A stretch of DNA of 10,000 bases, from the NCBI GenBank assembly GCA_963576785.1, contig OY756143.1, positions 3,486,342 through 3,496,341 on the forward strand. Direction: 5' to 3'. A program made the translations under genes and the position numbers. Under the pieces are notes generated by a model. It was not told the origin of the DNA and made no database searches. It saw only the letters and a list, made by a program, of their open reading frames with translations. Each line of letters starts with the position of its first letter. Position 1 is the stretch's first letter. This document shows positions 1 through 5,919 of this stretch, in pieces. This DNA comes from Chlorophyllum brunneum (taxonomy: Eukaryota > Basidiomycota > Agaricomycetes > Agaricales > Agaricaceae).

Positions 1-2690
1 TTCTTCCTCTTATAACCGTACCATTCTGCACCGTAGGTGACAGATGAAACGAGGACGTTTCTAATGGTGTGAACTTTGATAGCAATTGGGCATTTAGGGT
101 CTCGGAGCAGCGGGTGGAGGACCGCGGCGATCCTCTGTCCCTTACCGCGCATGCGCTCGACATGGCGGGCCGCATCGTCGTTCCCTGACAGATCAGTGTC
201 CCCGGATTTGTGCCACTCAGAGGTGACCTCAATCCCGAGGTACTTGTACGTATTAACTTTGGGGACATCGCCCCAGGGGGTTGTGAACTGTGCTGCCTCA
301 TATAGATCCCTATTGGCAGGCGACGGTTCCCCCCACAGCATAGTACCGCACTTCTGTATTCCTAGTGCCATCTCAGTATCGTTCCCCCAGTCCGACAGTT
401 CATCCAGCATAATCTGTAATCCGCTACTGGACGTAGCCAAACCCACAATATCGTCAGCATATCGCCCAGAGGCGACTCGAGTTGGTCCCCGAAGACCGGG
501 GACTGCCACTCCCGCACCCTGCTGTTGCTGGACCGAGCCCTCTCGAGCAAGGTCTTCCCAGGCAGAGTCTATGTAGACGCTAAACAGTGGTGGAGAAATA
601 GAGCAACCTTGCCTCACCCCCCTCTGCATATCAAAGGGCTCGGCGTATCGCTCCCCGATTCGAACCCGAAGCTTTGTGTTAGCGTAGATGTGTTTGATAA
701 GACCCAAGAACTTCCCCTGGATCCCCTTACGCTCACAAGCCCGGAAAAGTGCACCATGGTGCACCTTGTCGAAGGCCTTTTTGAAGTCCACAAAGACCCC
801 AAATGTCGGCATTGCTGCCCGGTACCTCCGTCGAATCGACTCGTGCATGGCTATAAACTGGCCCATGCACTCTTCACCAGATCTGAATCCGCTTTGTTCC
901 TGGGATATCAGATCTCCCAGAGCGAATTCCTCACCGAGGCGCTCCTGCATAATCTGGAGCAAGACCTTCTCCATGACGGAGATGAGCGTAATACCACGGT
1001 AATTTGTTGTATCCTCAGGATCACCCGACTTGTATAGTGATATCACTGTACATTGTCTCCAAGAGGAAGGGATCCATTCCAGGTCCCAGACGGCTCGTAT
1101 AATCCGCCACAACTGTCTTCCCATAGGGGTAAGGGGGGTAGTAAGAAAATCGTCGAGCGGGACGTCAATCCTGACGTTATCGGGTCGCCTCCAATGCTCG
1201 CCCGCTCGTAACTTAACCACCGCCATGCTTTCCTCCATAACGAGTGCCTTTAGGACATTGACATGCACGCTGTCCCCACCAGGAGCCGTATTGCGGTTCA
1301 TTCTCCTGATAGCTGCGACCACATCCTTCCAGACCAGAGGCCTGTTGAGGCTGACCCTCTCCGGTTGTAGATCACCAGGCAAAACTCGTCGCCAGTACTC
1401 AGCATCGTCGCGGAGCCCCTTAGGATCATCTTGGGCAAGAGCCCGGTAGTGTTCCATAAAGACATCTGCAACTTCATCCGCTTTAGTCACCACTGACCCA
1501 TCCCCCTTCCGTATGGGGGGGACAGCGTTAGCTGTTCCTTTGCGATCAACGCATGAGTTGACGGCTGACCAGGCCTCCTTGAGGTCCCCATTCAATAGGT
1601 CTTCCGCCAGGCGAGAATATTTCTTTGCTCCCCTAGATCGCTTCCAGAATTTAAGTGAGAACTTAAAGTCCTTCCGCGCGTTGCGCCACTCAGTCTCCAC
1701 TGCCTCTGGCACCTCACCTAATGGTGAGGCACTTTTGGCAGCTTCAGCAACACGGTAACGCTTGAGCTTTCTCTTAAGTTTTTTCGGGAGCATTTCTCTT
1801 TCATAGCCTCCCCCGTTCTTCCGAATGCCGAGTTCCCTCTCGACGGAGTCGGAAGCCTTTGCGAAGTCATCTGCCGCTTTATCTAGGGTAACAGCGTCGA
1901 CAATGTCTTCAACAGGAAGGGAGGACCACCGATTGTGGTGGACGAGTGGACTGCTCTTTGTCCTGATGCTCGGTGTGTGCCAACTACACTTAGATGACGA
2001 GGTAGGCTCCGCCCTTGGAACGCGAACTTTGCGAAGGCGGGCCATCACCGGGACATGATCAGAGACCTTGTAGGACTTTAGCACTTTCGGTCGGTGCACA
2101 CAGGATCGTACTGCGCCTGCAGAGCAGACGAAGTGGTCGAGCGAGGAAGGGTTACCCCTCCGGGGGAACCTCGTCAGCGGATCTGACGCAGGCACTAAGT
2201 ACCTGAGGCCCCCGATCTCTATTCGAGATTGCACCGTTTCTGGGGAGTCATTGAAGTCTCCGCAGCATACGACATTTGCGTTATCATCCTTTTCAAGGAT
2301 ACTGGCAACGATGGATTGCAGGTGCATCCAAGCAGCTGATCTCTCAGCCCGTCTCTGTGCACCTGAAGGGAAATAGCATCCCAACAAGTGGAAGGCCATA
2401 CCATTCTCCCGAAAACCAGCAACCTTGACATGAAGTACGTCCAGTCCTTCATGGGGGATTCTATATGAGTGTAAACGGCTATCGATAAGGACAGCTTGGC
2501 CTCTGAACCCCTCTTCCTTTGGCATCTCGTAGGTAACATACCCCTTTATCCTCACGGGGTGGTTCCAGCGGGCCACTAGAGTTTCCTGTAGGGCAAGCGC
2601 TACAACGTTCCTACTTTCTAGCAGATCGACGACATTATGTTTCCTGGAATGGAATCCATTAATATTCCAGGATACTATCGAGCACTGCGA
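1..2690. repeat. direct tandem repeat, copy A share of the overlap
   Basis: This segment is repeated in the same orientation at 7311-10000, a period of 7310 bp. Line-by-line reading showed no substitution or indel, and every long open frame on either strand recurs with the same length at +7310. The segment lies inside ORF2, from the region just before the endonuclease to just past the reverse transcriptase. It is therefore not an LTR; it is the part of the unit that the window shows twice. Confidence 0.97.
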
Positions 2691-3239
2691 TGCCTCAAGC
2701 TTTGGCACAGCACTTTTACTCGAGATAGGGGACTGAGGATCCCTATCTCGCCATTGCACAAAACGTGCAACCCGCCATTTACCAACGGGTCTGGTGGACC
2801 TCAGCCGGAGATCTGCCCGGCTACCCTTGTCCAAGTGAGCTCGTAGAGCTCTTAGTAACTGTGGTGTCCTGTCGCGGGTAGCATCTCGGATAGACCGAGC
2901 GATACCGACGGCGACTGACTCCCTTACCCAGATATCACACCGGGGTTGAGAGCCAGTTCGGACTATTCGTTTGCACCTGACTATGGCAGAGAAGGTACCT
3001 TGGTCAAGTACCCCTCTGAGTTCATCCATGACATTAGACTCATTGCATTCGCCTGTGTTAAATATCACAAAGCGGACCAGCTCCGAGTCGGCAAGACGAG
3101 TTGGGCGTGTTGGATTTCTCCATTCGTGCCGCGCAATGGCACGCTTCATATGCGGGTCGATGATCTCGAGGTGTCGCAATCCCAAAGCAGCGTCCACCTC
3201 GGCTGACCCTGTGGGTGTGGGTGAAGTGGGTGTTGTCAT
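1..3239 (-). CDS. LINE ORF2 polyprotein, copy A, N-terminal 1079 codons (3' partial)
   Basis: The same protein as in copy B, but this copy shows its real start. ATG at 3239-3237 is the first in-frame ATG after an in-frame TAA 9 nt upstream, and the frame is then open to base 1 for 1079 codons plus 2 bases. The first 185 residues precede the endonuclease and are unusual, since APE endonucleases generally begin near the start of LINE ORF2. After a Thr/Pro-rich start, the order looks like strand (54-60), helix (68-80), strand (84-91), strand (100-106), helix (107-121), helix (125-138), strand (155-163). That pattern resembles a ferredoxin/RRM-type fold, but no RNP signature is clear. The endonuclease, reverse transcriptase and YADD are complete and match copy B. 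ORF1 ends 429 nt upstream, so ORF2 needs reinitiation, a separate RNA or another internal mechanism. Confidence 0.93.
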   Translation of the reverse strand, partial: MTTPTSPTPTGSAEVDAALGLRHLEIIDPHMKRAIARHEWRNPTRPTRLADSELVRFVIFNTGECNESNVMDELRGVLDQGTFSAIVRCKRIVRTGSQPRCDIWVRESVAVGIARSIRDATRDRTPQLLRALRAHLDKGSRADLRLRSTRPVGKWRVARFVQWRDRDPQSPISSKSAVPKLEASQCSIVSWNINGFHSRKHNVVDLLESRNVVALALQETLVARWNHPVRIKGYVTYEMPKEEGFRGQAVLIDSRLHSYRIPHEGLDVLHVKVAGFRENGMAFHLLGCYFPSGAQRRAERSAAWMHLQSIVASILEKDDNANVVCCGDFNDSPETVQSRIEIGGLRYLVPASDPLTRFPRRGNPSSLDHFVCSAGAVRSCVHRPKVLKSYKVSDHVPVMARLRKVRVPRAEPTSSSKCSWHTPSIRTKSSPLVHHNRWSSLPVEDIVDAVTLDKAADDFAKASDSVERELGIRKNGGGYEREMLPKKLKRKLKRYRVAEAAKSASPLGEVPEAVETEWRNARKDFKFSLKFWKRSRGAKKYSRLAEDLLNGDLKEAWSAVNSCVDRKGTANAVPPIRKGDGSVVTKADEVADVFMEHYRALAQDDPKGLRDDAEYWRRVLPGDLQPERVSLNRPLVWKDVVAAIRRMNRNTAPGGDSVHVNVLKALVMEESMAVVKLRAGEHWRRPDNVRIDVPLDDFLTTPLTPMGRQLWRIIRAVWDLEWIPSSWRQCTVISLYKSGDPEDTTNYRGITLISVMEKVLLQIMQERLGEEFALGDLISQEQSGFRSGEECMGQFIAMHESIRRRYRAAMPTFGVFVDFKKAFDKVHHGALFRACERKGIQGKFLGLIKHIYANTKLRVRIGERYAEPFDMQRGVRQGCSISPPLFSVYIDSAWEDLAREGSVQQQQGAGVAVPGLRGPTRVASGRYADDIVGLATSSSGLQIMLDELSDWGNDTEMALGIQKCGTMLWGEPSPANRDLYEAAQFTTPWGDVPKVNTYKYLGIEVTSEWHKSGDTDLSGNDDAARHVERMRGKGQRIAAVLHPLLRDPKCPIAIKVHTIRNVLVSSVTYGAEWYGYKRK

Positions 3240-3370
3240 AGAATTGTGTTAATTAATAGGCCCCCGTCGCGGAAAGCATCCTTCGTCCTCTCCAAGCCAC
3301 CTTCCCAAGACAGCAGGGTTTGAACGAAATCAACTCCGTCGCGGGACCCACCCAAGCAGGTAGATGGCAT
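3236..3370 (-). CDS. possible 44-codon open frame ending at ORF2 start (ATGA overlap)
   Basis: From ATG 3370 the frame runs 44 codons to a TGA at 3238-3236, which overlaps the ORF2 ATG as ATGA. The frame is open somewhat further upstream, after a TGA near 3454. I do not recognise the peptide. Stop/start overlaps permit translation reinitiation and are used by several two-ORF LINEs, so the frame may matter for ORF2 expression even if its product does not. It could equally be chance. Confidence 0.25.
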   Translation of the reverse strand: MPSTCLGGSRDGVDFVQTLLSWEGGLERTKDAFRDGGLLINTIL

Positions 3371-3668
3371 ATCACAACTGCAGCCACCCCTGGGCCCTCG
3401 AGGGAAAACCTCTCGAGTTGCAGTGCTCAACCTGTATACCTCAAGGTAACTCGCTCAGTCGTCCAATTAGTAATCCGTCAGCGATAGACATGACAAGCCT
3501 TTCGGCCATTGGCACCCTCAATTATGGACTTGACTCAACCGGGAAGAGCGTACATCAGAGCCCAACAATCGCATATTTATTGATAAGCCCCACGAGGGGC
3601 CGAAGTACGAGTAACGAAAGTAAAATTACAGAAGGAGGGCGGGTGTGGAAGCAGGCGGCTGGGGCACA
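3240..3668 (-). other. ORF1-ORF2 spacer
   Basis: This 429-nt gap has stops in the ORF2 frame, including TAA 9 nt before the ORF2 ATG, so a simple read-through fusion of ORF1 and ORF2 is not possible. It holds an AATAAA (3576-3581), a GC hairpin (3587-3600), a CTCGAG inverted pair (3397-3402 and 3412-3417) and a small open frame that ends at the ORF2 start. No function is evident for most of it. Confidence 0.7.
3576..3581 (-). terminator. AATAAA in the ORF1-ORF2 spacer
   Basis: AATAAA lies 88 nt after the ORF1 stop. In RNA sense it follows, within a few bases, a GCCCC/GGGGC hairpin with a four-base loop (3600-3587). It could end a shorter ORF1-only RNA. A single hexamer is weak evidence. Confidence 0.25.
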
Positions 3669-4820
3669 TTAGTCAAATACGTCCCCACTCTTCCCCTTAC
3701 CCTTCTTACCACCGGCACCACCAGCGGCGGAGGTCGCACCATCCTTCCCCTTCCCAGTATCATTCCCCTTGGCCTTCCCTTTGCCGCCCTTGGGCTTCTT
3801 CGCCTGAGGGACCTCCTTGGACTCCTCCGTCTGCTTACGCTTCTTGGAGGTGCCTTTCTCCAAGTTGGCAATCCTCCCCTCGAGTTTCTCGATACGGTCA
3901 GTGAGGGTGCGAAGTTCCCCTCTGACATCCACGTCGGCTTCCTCCAGGGTCCACTCGATGTCCATGTAGGGGACGCTGTCCATCCCGGTGAGCTTCTTGT
4001 ACCCAGCCTTCACTCTGGATCCGGAGATCCGTTTGAGGACTGGGCAGTCGGCGGACGCATGGCCATCTCCCAACGCGGGGCCTGAGAAGCAGACCAGACA
4101 ATGCTTCTTGACCTTATAACGCGACGTCTTTGCAAACGCATTGTTAAAATCGCCTAAGTCGAAAGAGGCGTCCCCCGCGACCTGGATGACCCACTTATCC
4201 TTAACCAACCTTCCCTTATCATCAAGAACTCTAGCCCATCCGAGATTACAGACGCCTGTGTGCCCCACCATGTTCTCCCAGATTCCGTTGAACTGAGCCT
4301 CAGTCAACACGCTTTCGTAGAGCCACTCCCCATAAAACTCCAAAGGCCCTCCACTAGTGAGCTCTGGTTGCTGGTCCAGAAGCGGGGGGGGCCAGAAAGC
4401 GACCGTAGGTCCATAGACAGCCTCGTACATAGACGAGGATCGGGCCTGCAACGTCACCTTCTCCACCAGCGCACCCTTTGACCTTTCCCACACCCATCCA
4501 AGATAAGCAACATCACGGAAGGCGGGGATTGGTCCAGGCAGAAAGGACCCAACAATTGCCGATGACAACTTCGAGTCTCCGAGGTGGTCGTGACCGAACG
4601 CCCTCGCAATGACAATGTTCCTCGCTGTGCGTGGTTCATTGACAACTGCTTGAACGAAGGCAGTCATCCCAGTAATAGCCTGGGCGAACACGTCGCTCGA
4701 CCTAGTGCGATCGAGGCCTGGGGGCACCATTTATCAGTAACATCATCAACCCAGCAGGTTGACCCACTTACTGTACTTGGCGACAAGCTTAGCAAAAGGG
4801 ATATCAGTTACCATAGCCAT
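3669..4820 (-). CDS. LINE ORF1 gag-like nucleic-acid-binding protein (probably spliced)
   Basis: This is the probable RNA-binding partner of ORF2 in the retrotransposition particle. The uninterrupted frame is 353 codons from ATG 4730 to TAA 3671-3669. I prefer the ATG at 4820, in the same frame, with A at -3 and G at +4; the ATG at 4730 follows a stop codon directly and has a poor context. Stops between them are removed by a 54-nt intron (4718-4771), giving exons 4772-4820 and 3669-4717 and a 365-residue product. In 353-residue numbering there is an unrecognised globular region (1-205), a CX2CX9HX4C knuckle (C211, C214, H224, C229; the middle loop is longer than in a retroviral knuckle), a coiled coil with 3-4 spacing (L273, L276, I280, L283, I287, L290), and a Lys/Gly-rich tail (294-350) with KKRK and KKPK patches suited to nucleic-acid binding or nuclear import. 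Only one copy of this region is in the window. Confidence 0.85.
4718..4771 (-). other. probable 54-nt spliceosomal intron in ORF1
   Basis: On the minus strand the segment starts with GTAAGT (4771-4766) and ends with CCCCCAG (acceptor G at 4718). TACTGAT provides a CTRAY branch site (branch A 4734, 16 nt before the acceptor). It contains in-frame TGA and TAA codons that would otherwise stop the frame begun at ATG 4820. Its 54-nt length fits fungal introns. Splicing joins TACA to GCCTCG and keeps the ORF1 frame. The alternative is two compensating single-base indels near a GGG run and a CCCCC run; the frame between them is open, so this cannot be excluded. Confidence 0.6.
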
Positions 4821-4858
4821 AGTTGTGGTGGTTGTGGGGAGAAAGAGAGAGAGAGAAT
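4821..4858 (-). other. short 5' leader of ORF1, with CT-rich tract
   Basis: About 38 nt separate the inferred start site from ATG 4820. The first part is pyrimidine-rich with a (TC)n run (4836-4860), then an A/C-rich stretch leads into the start codon. Pyrimidine-rich tracts near the start site are common in fungal promoters. The leader is very short for a LINE 5' UTR. Confidence 0.4.
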
Positions 4859-4860
4859 GA
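4854..4860 (-). promoter_or_regulatory. initiator-like site (TCATTCT)
   Basis: TCATTCT fits the YYANWYY initiator consensus with the A at 4858, 32 nt from the first T of the TATA box. It opens the CT-rich tract. The start site is inferred only from motif and spacing. Confidence 0.4.
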
Positions 4861-4882
4861 GCAACAACCAATGAAGCTCAAT

Positions 4883-4890
4883 CTTTTATA
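4883..4890 (-). promoter_or_regulatory. TATA box (TATAAAAG)
   Basis: TATAAAAG on the minus strand starts 32 nt before an initiator-like A at 4858 and 70 nt before ATG 4820. The spacing suits an RNA polymerase II core promoter. If transcription starts at 4858, this box lies outside the RNA of the copy it drives and belongs to the tail of the preceding copy. A chance match in A/T-rich sequence is possible. Confidence 0.5.
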
Positions 4891-4907
4891 CCTGGTGGGT
4901 ATTTTGG

Positions 4908-4913
4908 TTTATT
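4908..4913 (-). terminator. polyadenylation signal AATAAA, end of copy B
   Basis: AATAAA on the minus strand lies about 1.07 kb after the ORF2 stop and only 18 nt before the TATA box. Cleavage 10-30 nt downstream would fall near 4900-4880, so a transcript from one start site to the next unit's end would be almost exactly unit length. Confidence 0.45.
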
Positions 4914-4973
4914 TGCTCGCTGACTCCGCGTTTAGACGATGTCAGCGATGGCAGGCCAAGAGTTCAATTGTTA

Positions 4974-4979
4974 TTTATT
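4974..4979 (-). terminator. upstream polyadenylation signal AATAAA
   Basis: A second AATAAA, within AAATAAATAA, lies 66 nt upstream of the one at 4908. Either or both could direct 3' end formation of the full-length RNA. Confidence 0.35.
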
Positions 4980-5031
4980 TGTCAAGCCCTCATGTCCATC
5001 ATAGGTACAACCGATAATCCTTGAGACAGGA

Positions 5032-5056
5032 TAATGCTGCCCGGAGGGTAGCATTA
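5032..5056 (-). repeat. 11-bp hairpin near the unit junction
   Basis: Bases 5032-5042 pair with 5046-5056 around a 3-nt loop, with one mismatch (G-T on the plus strand, a C-A mismatch in element RNA). It is the first of three consecutive inverted repeats about 150-250 nt before the junction. Confidence 0.65.
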
Positions 5057-5060
5057 GCCT

Positions 5061-5133
5061 AGCGACTACCAGGCCAGTAGGCGCCAGCTCATCCCAGGAT
5101 GAGGTGATCTTTTAGGAGGGGTAGTTAGTCGCT
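5061..5133 (-). repeat. nested inverted repeats near the unit junction
   Basis: AGCGACTA (5061-5068) is perfectly complementary to 5126-5133 and can close a domain. The domain holds a 7-bp palindrome arm pair (5088-5094 with 5097-5103) and an alternative hairpin (5062-5069 with 5077-5084). The pairings compete, so more than one fold is possible. Confidence 0.55.
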
Positions 5134-5240
5134 GTTAGGCGTCCAGCAGGGACCGCGTGAAGGTCACCCCAATTCTAGAGAGTTAGATAGCAGACATCTA
5201 CCACCGTATGTCCACCCCCTCCAATACACGAAGACAATCT

Positions 5241-5258
5241 AAAGTTTGTCCAAACTCT
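5241..5258 (-). repeat. 7-bp hairpin with tetraloop
   Basis: In RNA sense AGAGTTT (5258-5252) pairs with AAACTTT (5247-5241), one pair being G-U, around the four-base loop GGAC. Confidence 0.55.
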
Positions 5259-5428
5259 AAGGTTGCCGCCCCTAGAGCCGAAGAGTTGCCATCTCCCCGT
5301 AAGGACTATAGCCTGGTTAAGAGATTTCCAGTAAGAGCAAGGGTGAAGCAAGGCGAAAGGAGCGTTGTCCGAAGAACCACGTCCACCACTGGCCCAGTTT
5401 AACGGACGCACCATTTGATGTACGATTG

Positions 5429-5438
5429 GCCAGACTAG
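5429..5438 (-). other. LSU-like match downstream of the 28S block
   Basis: CTAGTCTGGC occurs 17 nt after the end of the 28S block; in 28S the same ten bases follow after 18 nt. The intervening sequence differs and here forms inverted repeats: GTACGA with TCGTAC (5451-5456 and 5420-5425) and GACTAG with CTAGTC (5447-5452 and 5433-5438). It may be a remnant of a longer captured 28S stretch. Confidence 0.45.
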
Positions 5439-5455
5439 CATACATCCTAGTCGTA

Positions 5456-5476
5456 CTTCTTTCCCCGCTGATTCTG

Positions 5477-5526
<50 letters not shown>

Positions 5527-5547
5527 TGGGAATCTCGTTAATCCATT
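5456..5547 (-). pseudogene. 28S rRNA-derived fragment, 92 nt, sense to the element
   Basis: On the minus strand the block begins AATGGATTAACGAG and ends GCGGGGAAAGAAG. It agrees throughout with the conserved eukaryotic 28S segment just downstream of the R2 insertion site, as I remember it, and it includes the R1 insertion-site sequence (GTCCC/TATCTACTATC). Positions that differ among kingdoms (GATTAACG, CCCTATCTACTATCTAGCG, GGCAGAATC) match yeast/fungal 25S rather than vertebrate or plant sequence. It lies 433 nt after the ORF2 stop and would be part of the element RNA in the sense direction. It is far too short to be an rRNA gene. The flanks keep shorter LSU-like matches but otherwise diverge. 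Confidence 0.92.
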
Positions 5548-5580
5548 GCGCGGAACCCAGATCCGCGAGGCGGTTGGCTA
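5548..5580 (-). other. LSU-like flank with rebuilt hairpin
   Basis: Directly upstream of the 28S block in RNA sense, the order TAGCCAA (5580-5574), two bases, GCCTCG (5571-5566), then CGCGC (5552-5548) follows 28S, where TAGCCAA, two bases, GCCTCG and later CGCGC occur in the same order. The hairpin between them has different bases but still pairs: CGCGGA (5567-5562) with TCCGCG (5554-5549) around a 7-nt loop. The block lacks three bases before AATGG. This looks like 28S-derived sequence that changed while keeping its stem. Confidence 0.6.
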
Positions 5581-5625
5581 AACCAACACACCAGGAGTCC
5601 CAACCCCTAGTGCGACATAGGCTTG

Positions 5626-5660
5626 GGTCATCCCACTCGCCAAAATGTGGGAGCCCGACC
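5626..5660 (-). repeat. two-part hairpin
   Basis: TCCCAC (5631-5636) pairs with GTGGGA (5647-5652). After a small internal loop, GGTC (5626-5629) pairs with GACC (5657-5660). It can compete with a neighbouring stem that pairs 5599-5609 with 5618-5627. Confidence 0.6.
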
Positions 5661-5686
5661 TAGTGAACCTCGTAGTTTCAGGTGGT

Positions 5687-5733
5687 GGGCGAACAGAGCT
5701 GGGGCCCCCCTAGAGGGACTCTGTTCATTGCCC
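5687..5733 (-). repeat. 12-bp bulged hairpin in 3' region
   Basis: Bases 5687-5698 pair with 5719-5726 plus 5730-5733: eight pairs GAACAGAG/CTCTGTTC and four pairs GGGC/GCCC, with one 3-nt bulge (5727-5729). The 20-nt apical loop contains G and C runs that could pair again. It is one of the strongest stems in the window. Confidence 0.7.
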
Positions 5734-5773
5734 TGCGATATGACACAAAGGTCACATACACGTTCATATTGCT

Positions 5774-5792
5774 GGGGTACAAAAGGTACCCC
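5774..5792 (-). repeat. 7-bp hairpin (GGGGTAC stem)
   Basis: GGGGTAC (5774-5780) and GTACCCC (5786-5792) form a perfect stem around a 5-nt loop. In RNA sense the loop is CTTTT. Confidence 0.7.
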
Positions 5793-5903
5793 GCACGATG
5801 ATCCAATCAATTTCTAGAGAGAAGCCAACGTGGGGTTCCCCCCGGGCAGCAAACTTAATCACTGCCACATATTGACCTTTGTTAGCTCATTCCGGGTACG
5901 GAC

Positions 5904-5919
5904 GGGGCCGCTAAGCCCC
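5904..5919 (-). repeat. 5-bp GC hairpin
   Basis: GGGGC (5904-5908) pairs with GCCCC (5915-5919) around a 6-nt loop, about 60 nt after the ORF2 stop. It is short but strong. Confidence 0.5.

Larger units (their letters stand above)
1..4858 (-). mobile_element. LINE (non-LTR retrotransposon) copy A, 5' part
   Basis: This is the 5' part of the next copy in the same orientation: short leader, ORF1, spacer and the first 1079 codons of ORF2, continuing beyond base 1. Where it overlaps copy B (1-2690 against 7311-10000) the two read the same, so copy A presumably continues like copy B. The order ORF1 then ORF2 is typical of two-ORF LINEs. The 5' end is inferred from the TATA and initiator pair and could lie further upstream. 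Confidence 0.9.

Noticed and set aside
3645..4085. Plus-strand open frame opposite ORF1, and the other plus-strand frames opposite ORF2
   Set aside because: They are antisense shadows of real coding sequence with low-complexity or unrecognisable products and no promoter or domain support.
4718..4820. Two compensating frameshifts in the ORF1 N-terminus in place of an intron
   Set aside because: It needs two independent indels, while one intron with full consensus signals explains the in-frame stops. It is kept as the main alternative because the intermediate frame is open and both sites lie in short homopolymers prone to sequencing error.
5032..5133. HDV-like ribozyme
   Set aside because: A 7-8-bp P1 candidate and a GGCTAA string exist, but P2, P3 and P4 cannot be placed in the required order.
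5297..5456. Group I intron in 28S: GACTAG and CTATAGTCC resemble the R and S elements of P7
   Set aside because: The R-like element follows the 28S block directly, leaving no room for P3-P6, the R-S distance is about 140 nt, and no 28S sequence resumes after the S-like element.
5175..5480. Open frame of about 100 codons on the minus strand in the 3' region
   Set aside because: It is partly a translation of the 28S block, has no recognisable domain, and lies in a structured noncoding region.
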